This document shows positions 8,093-17,215 of a stretch of DNA of 55,827 bases, in pieces. Origin of the DNA: Fredinandcohnia quinoae. Lineage in GTDB: Bacteria; Bacillota; Bacilli; Bacillales; Bacillaceae_L. The DNA is taken from positions 1 through 55,827 of the forward strand of contig NZ_JAKTTI010000029.1 in NCBI RefSeq assembly GCF_022427965.1, in the 5' to 3' direction. Made by a program: the position numbers and the translations under genes. The notes below the pieces were generated by a model, which was given only the letters and a program-made list of their open reading frames with translations, was not told the origin of the DNA and did not search any database. Position 1 is the first letter of the stretch. Each line of letters opens with the position of its first letter.

Positions 8093-8632
8093 TTATTGTA
8101 ATTGGGGTTTATATTCAATTAACCAACAATCTCGATATTCACCTTCATGAAGCTCGTGCTTTGGTAGCAGCTTGACCTTTTTAAACCCACATTTTTCATA
8201 GCAACGAATCGCTCTTTCATTCCATACCTGTGGATCCATTACAACTCTATTTGCCAGCTTTTCTTCAATCAAATAAGTCACAACAGCATTGATGAGGTCC
8301 TTTCCAATGCCTTTATTCCAGTACTCAACCTCACCTATGAATTGGTCGGTGCCATAGATGATCTCGTTTTCATACCCATATGTTTTTCTAGTCTTTTCAT
8401 CTAGTTGGTAAAATTGAATATATCCAATTTCCTTTCCTTCATATTCAATGATGCATTTTACCTCGGCATCATCTTCGGCAAAAAATACTTCATTCACCTT
8501 TTCTACATCAAATGGGTTATCCCGTCCCTCGTAGTATTGAAGAACTTTTGAGTCTGACAGCCATTTTGCTAATAAAACATTGTCCTTCAATTCCAGTTTT
8601 CGCATTTTCAACTTTCCATTTTGAATTAACAT
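8093..8632 (-). CDS. GNAT family N-acetyltransferase, AAC(6')-like subgroup
   Basis: 179 residues. The acetyl-CoA site is visible as EYWNKGIGKDL (the R/Q-x-x-G-x-G/A motif) followed by NAVVTYLIEEK, with VWNERAIRCYEKCGFKKV as the C-terminal beta-alpha unit. The overall pattern is that of the acetyltransferase subgroup containing AAC(6') aminoglycoside enzymes, but the substrate cannot be told from sequence; many chromosomal relatives do not confer resistance. GGAGG precedes the ATG by 6 bases. Confidence 0.8.
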   Translation of the reverse strand: MLIQNGKLKMRKLELKDNVLLAKWLSDSKVLQYYEGRDNPFDVEKVNEVFFAEDDAEVKCIIEYEGKEIGYIQFYQLDEKTRKTYGYENEIIYGTDQFIGEVEYWNKGIGKDLINAVVTYLIEEKLANRVVMDPQVWNERAIRCYEKCGFKKVKLLPKHELHEGEYRDCWLIEYKPQLQ

Positions 8633-8810
8633 ACTTTTCCTCCGCTGATAAGCATTCTATTTCTATTACAATTCTCCACACTACCACTTTTTACCTTCCT
8701 AATTATGAAAGGTACTTGTTTTTTTGTACATTTGTTAAGATAATGAATAATAAGAATATGGATAATAATTTACGGAATCATTGTATTGAATAACACGAGG
8801 AGGATTATAT

Positions 8811-9038
8811 ATGTTTACGACAGGAACAATCGCAGTAGTTATGGTTTTTTCAATACCTATTGTGGCAATAGTAACAAGTCATTTTCAGTCACAGTCAAAA
8901 ATCAAACATAAAATGCTTCAAGAAGAACTTGAACTTGAAAAGCTAAAGCATCAAAATTTTCTGCTGGAAACAGAAAAGATGAAAGTTGAACTTGAAAAAA
9001 TGAAGCTTGAAGAACCGAAGAATGAGTTTAAGTTTTGA
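8811..9038 (+). CDS. Small membrane-anchored coiled-coil protein
   Basis: 75 residues: an N-terminal transmembrane helix (about 5-24), then a charged helix with regular leucines (EELELEKLKHQNFLLETEKM) predicted to form a coiled coil. The layout resembles PspB-like or YvlB-region small proteins, but I do not assign a family. AGGAGG lies 7 bases before the ATG. It is one of the few plus-strand genes and faces the large fusion gene, sharing a bidirectional terminator. Confidence 0.75.
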   Translation: MFTTGTIAVVMVFSIPIVAIVTSHFQSQSKIKHKMLQEELELEKLKHQNFLLETEKMKVELEKMKLEEPKNEFKF

Positions 9039-9046
9039 GTTGACTG

Positions 9047-9090
9047 GATGAAAAAACACATGAGCCAATTGGACCATGTGTTTTTTCATC
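9047..9090. terminator. Bidirectional rho-independent terminator
   Basis: GATGAAAAAACACATG (9048-9063) pairs with CATGTGTTTTTTCATC (9075-9090). The stem is flanked by A and T runs in both directions. It separates the convergent genes 8811-9038 (+) and 9116-12019 (-). Confidence 0.85.
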
Positions 9091-9115
9091 TATGAAGCTT
9101 TTATTGATATTATCT

Positions 9116-12019
9116 TCAATATAGCTTTAATTGTTCAATTGCTGCTTCAACGAATTCATCTCTACCTTGTTTAATAGCCTCAAGGGTTTGGTTCACATTA
9201 ATATCGGGAATAACTCCTATATTATGGTGTTGGGTACCATCTACCTTCAATGCCTCCATTCCGGTAAACCACACTCCTAAGTCACCAGGCAATTTTATCA
9301 AATTAATACTTCCATTCGTACCTGCTGTAGGTACTCCAACCAGTACCCCGAGATTATTCCCTTCAAAATGACCTGCATATGTTTCACAAGCGCTTATACA
9401 GCTGCCATCTATGATCATTGCAAATCTCCCCTTAAAAACCGGTTGCTTCGGAGTAGCCACCCATTGTTGACTTTCAAAGGACTCGGGTACTTGATTTGGA
9501 TAGATATTTTGTGGAAGATTAAAATGCATATTATAGCTTTCTTGATTAGTCAAATGATATAGGATTACATCGCTCCCAGTTCCGGGGTACCCCCTACTAT
9601 CAAAAATGATGCCCTCTGCATTTGCTAATTCGTCTAAAAATGGCTCAATTTCCATCCATGGTGTTAGGTTCAAATTCACATAATAGATTCCCTTTTCAAG
9701 TTGTCTTACCACCGGCTGTTCTGATCGGTTGAATGGATCCACTTGTACCTCTTGATTATATTCAGCTGTTATTTCCTTTCGTAGGCTATTACGAATTATC
9801 GTAAATTCTTCCTTTCCTTCCCCATTTAAATCACGTACAAATCGCTTTAGTGCAGCAAATTTCACATACTGTCTAGTTCCTGACTCCAGTTTAATTAATT
9901 CATTTATATAATCTAACGCATTTTCACCATTACGCTTCACAATGACGTCCCCTATTTGAAAAGGTGAATTTTTACTTACTGCTGTAACGATAACCTGATT
10001 ATCAATTACATCTGCCCAAAAAGGTAAATAGTGTGATTGATAATATTGCTGGTTTGTAATATTAATATGTCCATCAGCTAATGGCTGGAGCATTTTTTCA
10101 AGAATCTGCATCGTATCAACTCGTGCAAAACTATTTCGGCGGTTTAATACATCCATAATCGCATTCGTAAGTTGATGCTCCCACTTCACATCAACAACCT
10201 CAAAATATGGATAAAAGTAATTAATCACATTCCAAACAATCATAATATTACTGAGAGCAATATCTTCAGCGGTTTCATCTACGTATTTTACGTTAATTGA
10301 TTTAATCTCTGATACAAAATGTTTAAATTCCTGTTTTGAAGTCTCAGTGCTTCCTAATGTGGTCCATTCATGATTTAGTAAAACAAGAGGCAATTGAATC
10401 TTCAATTCATCATTAATTGATTCTTGAATAACGTTTGTTTTTCTGGGAAAATGCTCAAAAAGTTTACCACTTCGATAAGAGAATGCATCATTTTCAATCG
10501 AATAATAGACTCGCTTACTGAAATACGTTTTATTCAGATCTACTATCATGCCTCTCTCTTGATGTTCCTTCGGCAACCCCTCTAAAAATGCAAGATTCTC
10601 CTTAAGATTAACGCCAAGATGCTGCCATGCTACTAATTCCCTTTCAGAAGGTGGTACTCCTTCAAAATTTGGAATATATGGATCTATCTCTTCGTTAGCA
10701 AAATAGATTTTTAAGGTTGGTGCAACGGGAAGAAACACTTTCTCCAAATTCAGTTTCAGTTCTTCTGCATTTTTAGACTTAATGATTTTATTCATAGAAT
10801 AAAGGGCAAACTGATTCCAATCAACCTTCGTTACCTCCTCACTCGGATGGAAAAATCTCACATAGCCATATAATTTTGCAAAAGCCTTTACATTTAGTAG
10901 CTTTCTTTCCTTGCTAACCCATTCTTTTATCTCGGTGTTAATGATTGAATAACTTTGAACAGGCTCTAAGTAAGGGCGGTAAATCGAGTTTCCAATTAAA
11001 ATACTTAAACAAAGTAAGCCAACGAATACTGGGTTCCTTCCTAATTTGATAAGACCATTTTTAACATAATCCAACCATATGATTTCTAGCTTCAACTGTA
11101 CTCTTTGCACAGCAATAGGTGTATCCTTAGCATGCTTAGATTGTAATCTACTTCGTAAGCCTTCTCCCAATAGTTGAAAAGTGATCATAAGGATGGCAAT
11201 TGCAAGTGCAGGAAAAAATGGAATCCAAAATGCATCTACTATATTTGAACGACCACTTGCCAAAAAGGATAACCAATCAATACCAGAACTTGTCCACTCA
11301 TAATCACCTACATCTTTGATTACGAATTTTTGATTAAGAAAATATTTAAATAATGCGAGCTGACCAATTAATAATGTGACACGACTAGCCTCTAAGAAGA
11401 AATTCGCGATCATGCTTGGCATTAAATTAGGAATATAATATCTTATATACATTTGGAATGGATTATTTCCTATTACCACTCCCGCCTGTATGTACTCTTC
11501 CTTGGAAAGATGAATGATTTGCTGTTGAAACAATCCAGCTACCCTTCCCACACCAACGATTGCAATCATAATAATCATTAATTCTTTCCGAATTGGCGAG
11601 GAATCAATATAAGGAGTTGAGAGAAATAAAACAACTACCAAAATAGAAGGGATACTTGAAAATAGGTAACTTAGTAATTGAATGATCCAATGTGCCAGTC
11701 CTTTTTGATTACTTGATAAAAAAGCCATGGGAATCGCCATCAAATATGTGATAATTGTTATAAATAATATCACTTCCAAAGTATCGTCTAACCCTTGTAT
11801 CAAAACTGAAAATATATCAATCCCATTCTCATCAGTCCCCATTGGCTCAGTATGTGATGGTGGAAATGGGGCTTTTTCTATTTTTCCGTCTGGATAAAAA
11901 CGTAAACGCTCAGGTATTAACTCTTTATTCACTATTGATAGTGAAGAGCCAAACATCATAATGATAATTAAAAACAATGCTAGTAAGACTCCTACTCGTA
12001 AGTGCCAATTTTTACTCAC
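9116..12019 (-). CDS. ABC transporter permease (DppC-like) fused to S41 peptidase
   Basis: 967 residues in one uninterrupted frame. Residues 1-300 are a DppC/OppC-type permease: TM1 at about 10-30, the MGTDENGIDIFS motif, five core helices and the EAA loop (EYIQAGVVIGN...IRYYIPN). A further helix at about 332-350 leads to an extracytoplasmic S41 protease of about 590 residues with its N-terminal domains (KLYGYVRFFHPS...FLPVAP), a PDZ-like part near 690-740 and the catalytic core with Ser876 in GSCISACETYAG. The Lys usual in Tsp/CtpA is replaced (PTAGTNG), so the catalytic set is probably of the tricorn or IRBP sort. The start is GTG with AAGGTGA. A DppB-like partner lies 33 bp upstream; no ATPase or binding protein is nearby. 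Confidence 0.85.
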   Translation of the reverse strand: MSKNWHLRVGVLLALFLIIIMMFGSSLSIVNKELIPERLRFYPDGKIEKAPFPPSHTEPMGTDENGIDIFSVLIQGLDDTLEVILFITIITYLMAIPMAFLSSNQKGLAHWIIQLLSYLFSSIPSILVVVLFLSTPYIDSSPIRKELMIIMIAIVGVGRVAGLFQQQIIHLSKEEYIQAGVVIGNNPFQMYIRYYIPNLMPSMIANFFLEASRVTLLIGQLALFKYFLNQKFVIKDVGDYEWTSSGIDWLSFLASGRSNIVDAFWIPFFPALAIAILMITFQLLGEGLRSRLQSKHAKDTPIAVQRVQLKLEIIWLDYVKNGLIKLGRNPVFVGLLCLSILIGNSIYRPYLEPVQSYSIINTEIKEWVSKERKLLNVKAFAKLYGYVRFFHPSEEVTKVDWNQFALYSMNKIIKSKNAEELKLNLEKVFLPVAPTLKIYFANEEIDPYIPNFEGVPPSERELVAWQHLGVNLKENLAFLEGLPKEHQERGMIVDLNKTYFSKRVYYSIENDAFSYRSGKLFEHFPRKTNVIQESINDELKIQLPLVLLNHEWTTLGSTETSKQEFKHFVSEIKSINVKYVDETAEDIALSNIMIVWNVINYFYPYFEVVDVKWEHQLTNAIMDVLNRRNSFARVDTMQILEKMLQPLADGHINITNQQYYQSHYLPFWADVIDNQVIVTAVSKNSPFQIGDVIVKRNGENALDYINELIKLESGTRQYVKFAALKRFVRDLNGEGKEEFTIIRNSLRKEITAEYNQEVQVDPFNRSEQPVVRQLEKGIYYVNLNLTPWMEIEPFLDELANAEGIIFDSRGYPGTGSDVILYHLTNQESYNMHFNLPQNIYPNQVPESFESQQWVATPKQPVFKGRFAMIIDGSCISACETYAGHFEGNNLGVLVGVPTAGTNGSINLIKLPGDLGVWFTGMEALKVDGTQHHNIGVIPDINVNQTLEAIKQGRDEFVEAAIEQLKLY

Positions 12020-12052
12020 ATAATCACCTTTCTACAGCAGTCAACAAAGCTG

Positions 12053-13051
12053 TTATATTATGTATAAAACTAGTAAAATCATTCCTATTGCAGAACCAAT
12101 AAAAATACCAATTTGTTTTAGTAATTCAATGATTAATTTGCTAGATGTATGAAATGGTGAAATAACAGTAAGTAAGATTTTACTAATCATGATCCCAGCA
12201 AAATATACAGCCATAAAGCATAGGGCAATTTCAATAATCAAACCAGTCTCTTGCATTTTGTCTGCATTTATTCCAGGTATTTGTGTGACATTCACTTTTT
12301 TATCAATTGAATAAAACAATCGAAACGCTGCACCTTTATATGAAGTTAGCCATTCTACAATTAATAAATTTGATAATATATAAATCATCATTGATGGGAT
12401 ATGTGAAAAAATTTGCGGTAAACTACTTCGCAATAGATGTTTATGAACAACAACTTTTTCTACAAATCCTTTCGACTTCGCAACTGAAACAAATAATTCA
12501 TCCCTTTTCTCATTCAACGAAGCAGACGTAATTTTAGCCACATATAAGAAAGGGTATAACGCTACTAAGAGTGATGGCAAAATAAAGCTATACCACTCAT
12601 CATGGCCAAACCAAGGAATAAAAGGCAAATAAAATAAGATTCCCCATTGTACACAAAGAATAAGGAAAAAATCAGGCAAAGCCGAAAGAAAACCTGTCAA
12701 ACCTTCACCAACAATTCGCTGATGAAATTTCCTTTTTCGAAAATCATAGATACCTTTGGCCATCCCCACGAATAAGGCTAAAAGAAAGGAAGTGGTTATG
12801 ATTTTTAAACTTCTAGTAAAACTTTCAATTACTACTGCTTCATAACGACTTCCATCCTTAGTCATACCTAAACTATGATTTTCCCAGAGTAAATTAAATG
12901 TAATAGTTAATTCATTTTTATATTCAACCCACGTTTTTGTAGTAAACCTTGATTTTTCAACATCTGGCAAATATGCCTTTATCGCAAAGATAACAAGGAT
13001 AATAAATATAACTGTCACTAAATCCCTTTTTCTATTAGCAAGATTAAACAT
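12053..13051 (-). CDS. ABC transporter permease, DppB/OppB-like
   Basis: About 332 residues: one N-terminal helix, an extracytoplasmic loop (about 35-85), then five or six further helices. The core carries ALPDFFLILCVQWG and a permease EAA-type loop (SKGFVEKVVVHKHLLRSSLP), as in dipeptide/nickel permeases. It would pair with the DppC-like half of the downstream fusion protein, 33 bp away, to make a heterodimeric channel. The ATG at 13051 has GAGGGGAG 8 bases upstream; a GTG at 13060 is less likely. The solute and transport direction are unknown; the missing ATPase must come from elsewhere. Confidence 0.85.
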   Translation of the reverse strand: MFNLANRKRDLVTVIFIILVIFAIKAYLPDVEKSRFTTKTWVEYKNELTITFNLLWENHSLGMTKDGSRYEAVVIESFTRSLKIITTSFLLALFVGMAKGIYDFRKRKFHQRIVGEGLTGFLSALPDFFLILCVQWGILFYLPFIPWFGHDEWYSFILPSLLVALYPFLYVAKITSASLNEKRDELFVSVAKSKGFVEKVVVHKHLLRSSLPQIFSHIPSMMIYILSNLLIVEWLTSYKGAAFRLFYSIDKKVNVTQIPGINADKMQETGLIIEIALCFMAVYFAGIMISKILLTVISPFHTSSKLIIELLKQIGIFIGSAIGMILLVLYII

Positions 13052-13140
13052 AGACTTCACTCCCCTCTGTTAGAAAAAGGTGAAATATTCTGTATATTAA
13101 AATGCTACCATGTACACAAGATAAAATCTATATAAGGATA

Positions 13141-13171
13141 GAAAAAGGAACCTGTCATTTGCCAGGTTCCT
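13141..13171 (-). terminator. Rho-independent terminator after the P-loop kinase gene
   Basis: GGAACCTG (13147-13154) pairs with CAGGTTCC (13163-13170), with an A-run at 13142-13146 giving the T-run on the minus strand. Confidence 0.75.
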
Positions 13172-13182
13172 CTTCATGTCAA

Positions 13183-13695
13183 TTATTTGTTTAAAAGGGT
13201 GTTTTTTAAATAAGCATTGATTTCCTCTTTCCCTTTTAGCACGATTATTGTTTTTTCATGTGATAGTCTATGAAACCGATCTTTCATTTTCTTAACTCTC
13301 GGATGATAGGTCGTCCAGATGAATTTGATGAAGGCCCAATCCATTTTTTCTGTACAGCCAACATCTGGTCGTTTTTTCCCAATATGTGTGAGCCAACGCT
13401 TGATTACTCGATATAGACATACGTATCTTGGTAGTTCTAAATAAATAATCGTGTCAGCATACTCCGTGCGAATCTCAAAAGTAGTGCTATAATTACCTTC
13501 GATGATCCACTGTTCTTTTTTGATGATCTCCTGCTGTGCCTCTGTAAATTCCTCTAACGTTGCTTCAACCCAACCTGACTTCCAAAACAACGTATCCAGA
13601 TGGCACACTTCTATATCAAGCTTTTCGCTTAGCTTCCGTGCAAAGGTTGATTTTCCGACTCCAGCGGATACACCGATTACCATAATTCGCTTCAT
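13183..13695 (-). CDS. P-loop NTPase, adenylate-kinase-like (topology modulation type)
   Basis: About 170 residues. The Walker A motif GVSAGVGKST is near residue 8-17, followed by HLDTLFWKSGW and WIIEGNYS, the pattern of the AAA/adenylate-kinase-like proteins annotated as FlaR or DNA topology modulation proteins. The biochemical role of this group is unclear; a small-molecule kinase is most likely. The ATG at 13695 is preceded by GAGGTG; the ATG at 13707 overlaps that site. It is followed by a terminator and has no operon partners. Confidence 0.8.
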   Translation of the reverse strand: MKRIMVIGVSAGVGKSTFARKLSEKLDIEVCHLDTLFWKSGWVEATLEEFTEAQQEIIKKEQWIIEGNYSTTFEIRTEYADTIIYLELPRYVCLYRVIKRWLTHIGKKRPDVGCTEKMDWAFIKFIWTTYHPRVKKMKDRFHRLSHEKTIIVLKGKEEINAYLKNTLLNK

Positions 13696-14062
13696 TGAAC
13701 ACCTCATTATTTTTAGTTAAATTTTTTCGTTTGAAATCCACCTTCAAAGAGAATGATAACAAATACTGGTAGTCCATATCTTGTTGAGAATTTAGCTATA
13801 ATAACGCTGTTAAAATGATATAATCAGTATCAAAGTGTTCGAGTTTATAACCTCCTTGATAAAAATTCTTCTAGTTTTATGTAAAAGATTTATGATGGGG
13901 AAACTTGGGGACTAATCATTGTGAGAAATCTTGCTTGCAAAAAAATATTATCATAAATTAGCATTATAAAGAGAGATAATGGTCAGTATATTTGCATTTT
14001 TTAATCCAAGATACCTTGCTCATGGTATAATTTTCTCATTATAGTATGAAGGAGTAGGAATA
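13696..14062. other. Intergenic region between divergent genes, no gene seen
   Basis: About 365 bp of AT-rich DNA between the divergently transcribed kinase and plsC genes. It should hold both promoters. A TATAAT lies near 14029 ahead of plsC, but I see no convincing -35 at the right distance. No repeat or small gene was found. Confidence 0.6.
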
Positions 14063-14659
14063 TTGTATAATTTTAGTGCACATACAGTTAAAGTAATTCT
14101 TAATTTATTTGGAAAGATCAAGGTGTATAATAAGGAACACTTTGATATTGACGGACCATTTGTTGTTGCCTGTACACATACTGGCTGGGTTGACATACTT
14201 TGGTTAGGGGTCACCATGCTACCAAGACAAATTCATTACATGGCGAAAAAGCAATTATTCACGAATAAATTTATCGGTGGATTTTTAACTAAACTTAACG
14301 CATTTCCGGTTGACCGAGATAATCCGGGACCAAGTGTGCTAAAAATCCCGTCAAGACTGCTATCAAAAGGTGAAATTGTTGGAATTTTTCCAAGTGGAAC
14401 AAGAAAGAATGAACAAACAGCCTTAAAACAAGGTGCTATCACAATTGCCCAACGCGGAAAAGTCCCTGTCGTGCCCGCAGTATATATTGGACCAAATAGT
14501 TTTAAAGACTTATTCAAGCGCCAAAAAGCAAAGCTCATATTTGGTGAGCCCTTCTATATTGCTGCAGAAGGTATGGATGCAAAAGAAGCACGAGAACATT
14601 TTACCAATGTGTTGGAACAGAAATTTATACAACTTGAAGAAGAGCTAAGACGAAAATAA
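14063..14659 (+). CDS. plsC: 1-acyl-sn-glycerol-3-phosphate acyltransferase (PlsC family)
   Basis: 198 residues. The acyltransferase motifs are present: H39-x4-D44 (HTGWVD), FPVDRD, FPSGTRK (usually EGTR) and VPVVPAVYIG. The enzyme transfers an acyl chain to lysophosphatidic acid on the cytoplasmic face of the membrane to form phosphatidic acid. It starts at TTG with AAGGAG 8 bases upstream; no ATG fits. It is short for the family but complete. Several paralogues are common in Bacillus, so this need not be the essential housekeeping copy. Confidence 0.85.
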   Translation: MYNFSAHTVKVILNLFGKIKVYNKEHFDIDGPFVVACTHTGWVDILWLGVTMLPRQIHYMAKKQLFTNKFIGGFLTKLNAFPVDRDNPGPSVLKIPSRLLSKGEIVGIFPSGTRKNEQTALKQGAITIAQRGKVPVVPAVYIGPNSFKDLFKRQKAKLIFGEPFYIAAEGMDAKEAREHFTNVLEQKFIQLEEELRRK

Positions 14660-14666
14660 AGTGAAC

Positions 14667-14693
14667 GGCTGCACATTATGTGCAGCCTTATTT
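14667..14693 (+). terminator. Rho-independent terminator after plsC
   Basis: GGCTGCACA (14667-14675) pairs with TGTGCAGCC (14679-14687), followed by TTATTTG. Confidence 0.75.
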
Positions 14694-14774
14694 GATATTG
14701 ATATTCATCTTTTTATTCTCAATATACGCCCATATCCATGCTTGTAACTCATTCTATTAATTATCATAAAATAT

Positions 14775-14804
14775 GTGGCTGTGATTGATACGCAGCCACT
14801 TTTT
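14775..14804. terminator. Stem-loop with T-run
   Basis: GTGGCTG (14775-14781) pairs with CAGCCAC (14793-14799), followed by TTTTTA. It overlaps the 3' end of the small minus-strand gene at 14803-14964 and may terminate that gene too. Confidence 0.6.
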
Positions 14805-14964
14805 ATTTATCTAGCTTTTCATTTATGCTTTTTAGTAGTTTTATCATTTCGTGGTTAAGTTTTATTTGTTCCTCTGAATTCACCTTTAAGATATTTACCC
14901 AATGAAATATTAAAATGAACATGACAAATGATATAAGAGTGAGTAATAATCCCATTATCCCCAT
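14803..14964 (-). CDS. Small single-helix membrane protein (53 aa)
   Basis: This gene is easily missed because of its length. From the ATG at 14964, GGGAGG sits 5 bases upstream. The product begins MGIMGLLLTLISFVMFILIF (one transmembrane helix) and continues with a charged helix (EEQIKLNHEMIKLLKSINEK). It lies 17 bp downstream of the MFS gene on the same strand, so it is probably cotranscribed. Family unknown. The good ribosome site and helix-plus-coil layout support a real gene. Confidence 0.6.
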   Translation of the reverse strand: MGIMGLLLTLISFVMFILIFHWVNILKVNSEEQIKLNHEMIKLLKSINEKLDK

Positions 14965-14981
14965 TCATACCTCCCAAAATT

Positions 14982-16229
14982 TTATTTTCCCGCCCCTACA
15001 GAAACCTCCGAAAAATACTTCTTTTGCTTCGGTTTAAATACGAGTAAAATAACAACAATCGCAACTAATATACTTAATCCTGATAATGTCACAATTGTAT
15101 ATCTAAGTGGAAGTATATCCCCCATTAAACCAATAAATAAAAGGAAGATGACTGATACCCCGCTTTGTAAAACACCGACAATACTCGTAACCCTTCCCAT
15201 AATTTCAACTGGAATATTATTTTGATAAAATGTGGTGAATCCTGTATTAGAAAATGCATTAAAAAAGCCTAGAATAATAAATCCAGTTGCAGCCATCACA
15301 AAGGAATTTGAAATCGAGTAAATAAAATAACCAACCGCGAGCATAAAAATGCCAATCCCGATTAAATGACGAATCGATAGATAACGAGAAATAAAGACGA
15401 TAAGTAATGCTCCAGCGGTATAGCCAATCCCAGTAATACTAATTAAAAGACTATACTCAACCTCCGTTAATCCAATAACCTTCTGTGTAAATACAACCTC
15501 CTGCGAGTCCATTCCAAGTGTAAAAATACCGAAAATGATGAAACAAGAATAAATCGTAAAGACAAAGATTTCTTTTTTAGCAAATGTGATAACCTCTTTC
15601 CAATCAGATAGAAGGCTTTTTAGATGTAATTTTTGATTGGTCTTATTTTGCTTTACGTCTATATTAGGCAAAAAGAAAATAATAATCGCCGATACGACGA
15701 ACGAAACCGCATTAATGTAAATAGCTGATTCTACACTACCGATCATGAATAATAGTCCCGCAACGGCTGGACCAACAATAAAAGCACCCGATGTTACTAA
15801 ACTATTAATCGAATTATACGTTTTGCGTTGTTCCTTCGGTACAAGTGCTGTGATATATGTAGTCGAAGTTGGATTAAAGAAGGATTTAGCAATACTGATT
15901 ATAAAAAGCAAAGCATAAATTGACCAGATGCTGGATAGCAATGGAATAATCGCAACGGCAATTGCACGAATCAAATCAGTGATGATCATTATCTTTCGTT
16001 TATTGGCTCGGTCAATTATACTGCCTGACCAAAAATTGATAAGAATTGATGTAATCGGCCCTACAATCCAAAGTCCAGCCACTGCAGCTGCTGACCCAGT
16101 CATATTAAGAACAAGAAGATTAATAGCTACAAGATATATGAAATCCCCTAAACCGGATATTCCAATACCTGTAAGGAGAAGTGCAGGAAACCTCCATTTT
16201 TGGATAATTTGAGTTAGTTTGCTATTCAA
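14982..16229 (-). CDS. MFS transporter (MFS_3, macrolide-efflux-like)
   Basis: 415 residues with 12 predicted helices. The motif WSGSIIDRANKRKIMI after TM2 corresponds to MFS motif A (DxxxxRxxxR), and NSINSLVTSGAFIVGPAVAGLL is typical of the MefA/MFS_3 group of drug exporters. The substrate is not predictable. The start is TTG at 16229 with GAGGTG 5 bases upstream. A 53-residue membrane protein follows after 17 bp. No regulator gene is adjacent. Confidence 0.85.
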   Translation of the reverse strand: MNSKLTQIIQKWRFPALLLTGIGISGLGDFIYLVAINLLVLNMTGSAAAVAGLWIVGPITSILINFWSGSIIDRANKRKIMIITDLIRAIAVAIIPLLSSIWSIYALLFIISIAKSFFNPTSTTYITALVPKEQRKTYNSINSLVTSGAFIVGPAVAGLLFMIGSVESAIYINAVSFVVSAIIIFFLPNIDVKQNKTNQKLHLKSLLSDWKEVITFAKKEIFVFTIYSCFIIFGIFTLGMDSQEVVFTQKVIGLTEVEYSLLISITGIGYTAGALLIVFISRYLSIRHLIGIGIFMLAVGYFIYSISNSFVMAATGFIILGFFNAFSNTGFTTFYQNNIPVEIMGRVTSIVGVLQSGVSVIFLLFIGLMGDILPLRYTIVTLSGLSILVAIVVILLVFKPKQKKYFSEVSVGAGK

Positions 16230-16416
16230 TTTGGCACCTCTTAGATAGGATTTATCAAAAATTGTCTATATTACTAGAAATTCTGTAGGTTTAGGTAAAC
16301 TCCTGCAAGATTTTACTATTATATGTAGTAAATTTTGCGAAGCTTAAGGGAACCGGTGGAAATTTTTTATTAAAATGTGGGTTATAATCCTAGGATTTAA
16401 CTGGTACATATGGATA

Positions 16417-16636
16417 TGCACGTTCGCGAATGGATTATGTACAATAATTTGGGTATTTGCACGATAAAATTTCGATTTGCACGTTACGTTTTAAGTATGC
16501 GCGTTAATTTTGTTATATGCATGATACAACGAGGTTATGCACGATACAGAAGATAAATGCTCGATAAGCTAAACTTATGAACGATACAGCCAAGATTCGC
16601 ACATTACACGAGATTTATGCTCGTTAGCTAAAAGTG
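16417..16636. repeat. 20-bp tandem array (about 11 copies)
   Basis: TGC-like unit starts fall at 16417, 16438, 16458, 16478, 16498, 16518, 16538, 16558, 16578, 16598 and 16618, so steps are exactly 20 bp after the first. The unit is near TGCACGATACAnnnnnnTTA with substantial divergence. It resembles the array at 19201 (TGCGCGTTCACGAAATTATA). It lies between the MFS promoter region and the 3' end of the glycosylase gene. No other gene is seen in 16230-16690. Confidence 0.8.
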
Positions 16637-16690
16637 AGTCTGCTAGACCTGGGAACTACCAGATAAGATCACATAACAAACCCACACCTT

Positions 16691-17215
16691 TTATAAATAC
16701 TCTTTAATTACCCGCCATTCTTCTATCTTTCCTTCAACCGTCTTATTATATTTCCCGGGGACTGGACTGCTTGATGAAAGCTTTATAATATCAATTCCAT
16801 CAAATGTATGCCCACCAAAATATTTCTTAAAGGTAGCAAAAGACTTTGTACCATTACAAGCGATTAACTTTATACTCGGATTCGACTTCAATAATTCCGG
16901 TATATCATTCGGTTCTTCATTTTTAATATTTGAATCAAGGCTGCCCTTGCGATTGCAGCTATGAATCACATCCCAAAGTGCAATTTTATGTTCTTTCAAA
17001 AATGACATTTTCTCTTCATAATTCGTTAGCTCTGCTTGCCCAAAAAGACTATACATTATCTTCCAAAAGTGATTTCGTTTATTTCCATAATACTCGCTAA
17101 TTCGGAGGGACTCTGCCCCTGGCATTGAACCTAGAATTAAAACCCGTGCGTCTTTTCCAAACACTGCATCAAGACCAACTATTTTTTCCAATTCCTCGGA
17201 CTGCTCATTACTCAT
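16691..17215 (-). CDS. DNA-deoxyinosine (hypoxanthine) glycosylase, UDG superfamily
   Basis: 174 residues. The N-terminal ILGSMPGAESLRISEYYGN and the motif ALWDVIHSCNRKGSLDSNI are characteristic of the family-6 uracil/hypoxanthine-DNA glycosylases; SSSSPVPGKY is the C-terminal loop motif (usually LPSTSPA). It should remove deaminated adenine from DNA and start base excision repair. The ATG at 17215 has GAGGTAA about 8 bases upstream and lies inside the 3' end of the DJ-1 gene (8-bp overlap), so the two are translationally coupled. Confidence 0.85.
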   Translation of the reverse strand: MSNEQSEELEKIVGLDAVFGKDARVLILGSMPGAESLRISEYYGNKRNHFWKIMYSLFGQAELTNYEEKMSFLKEHKIALWDVIHSCNRKGSLDSNIKNEEPNDIPELLKSNPSIKLIACNGTKSFATFKKYFGGHTFDGIDIIKLSSSSPVPGKYNKTVEGKIEEWRVIKEYL

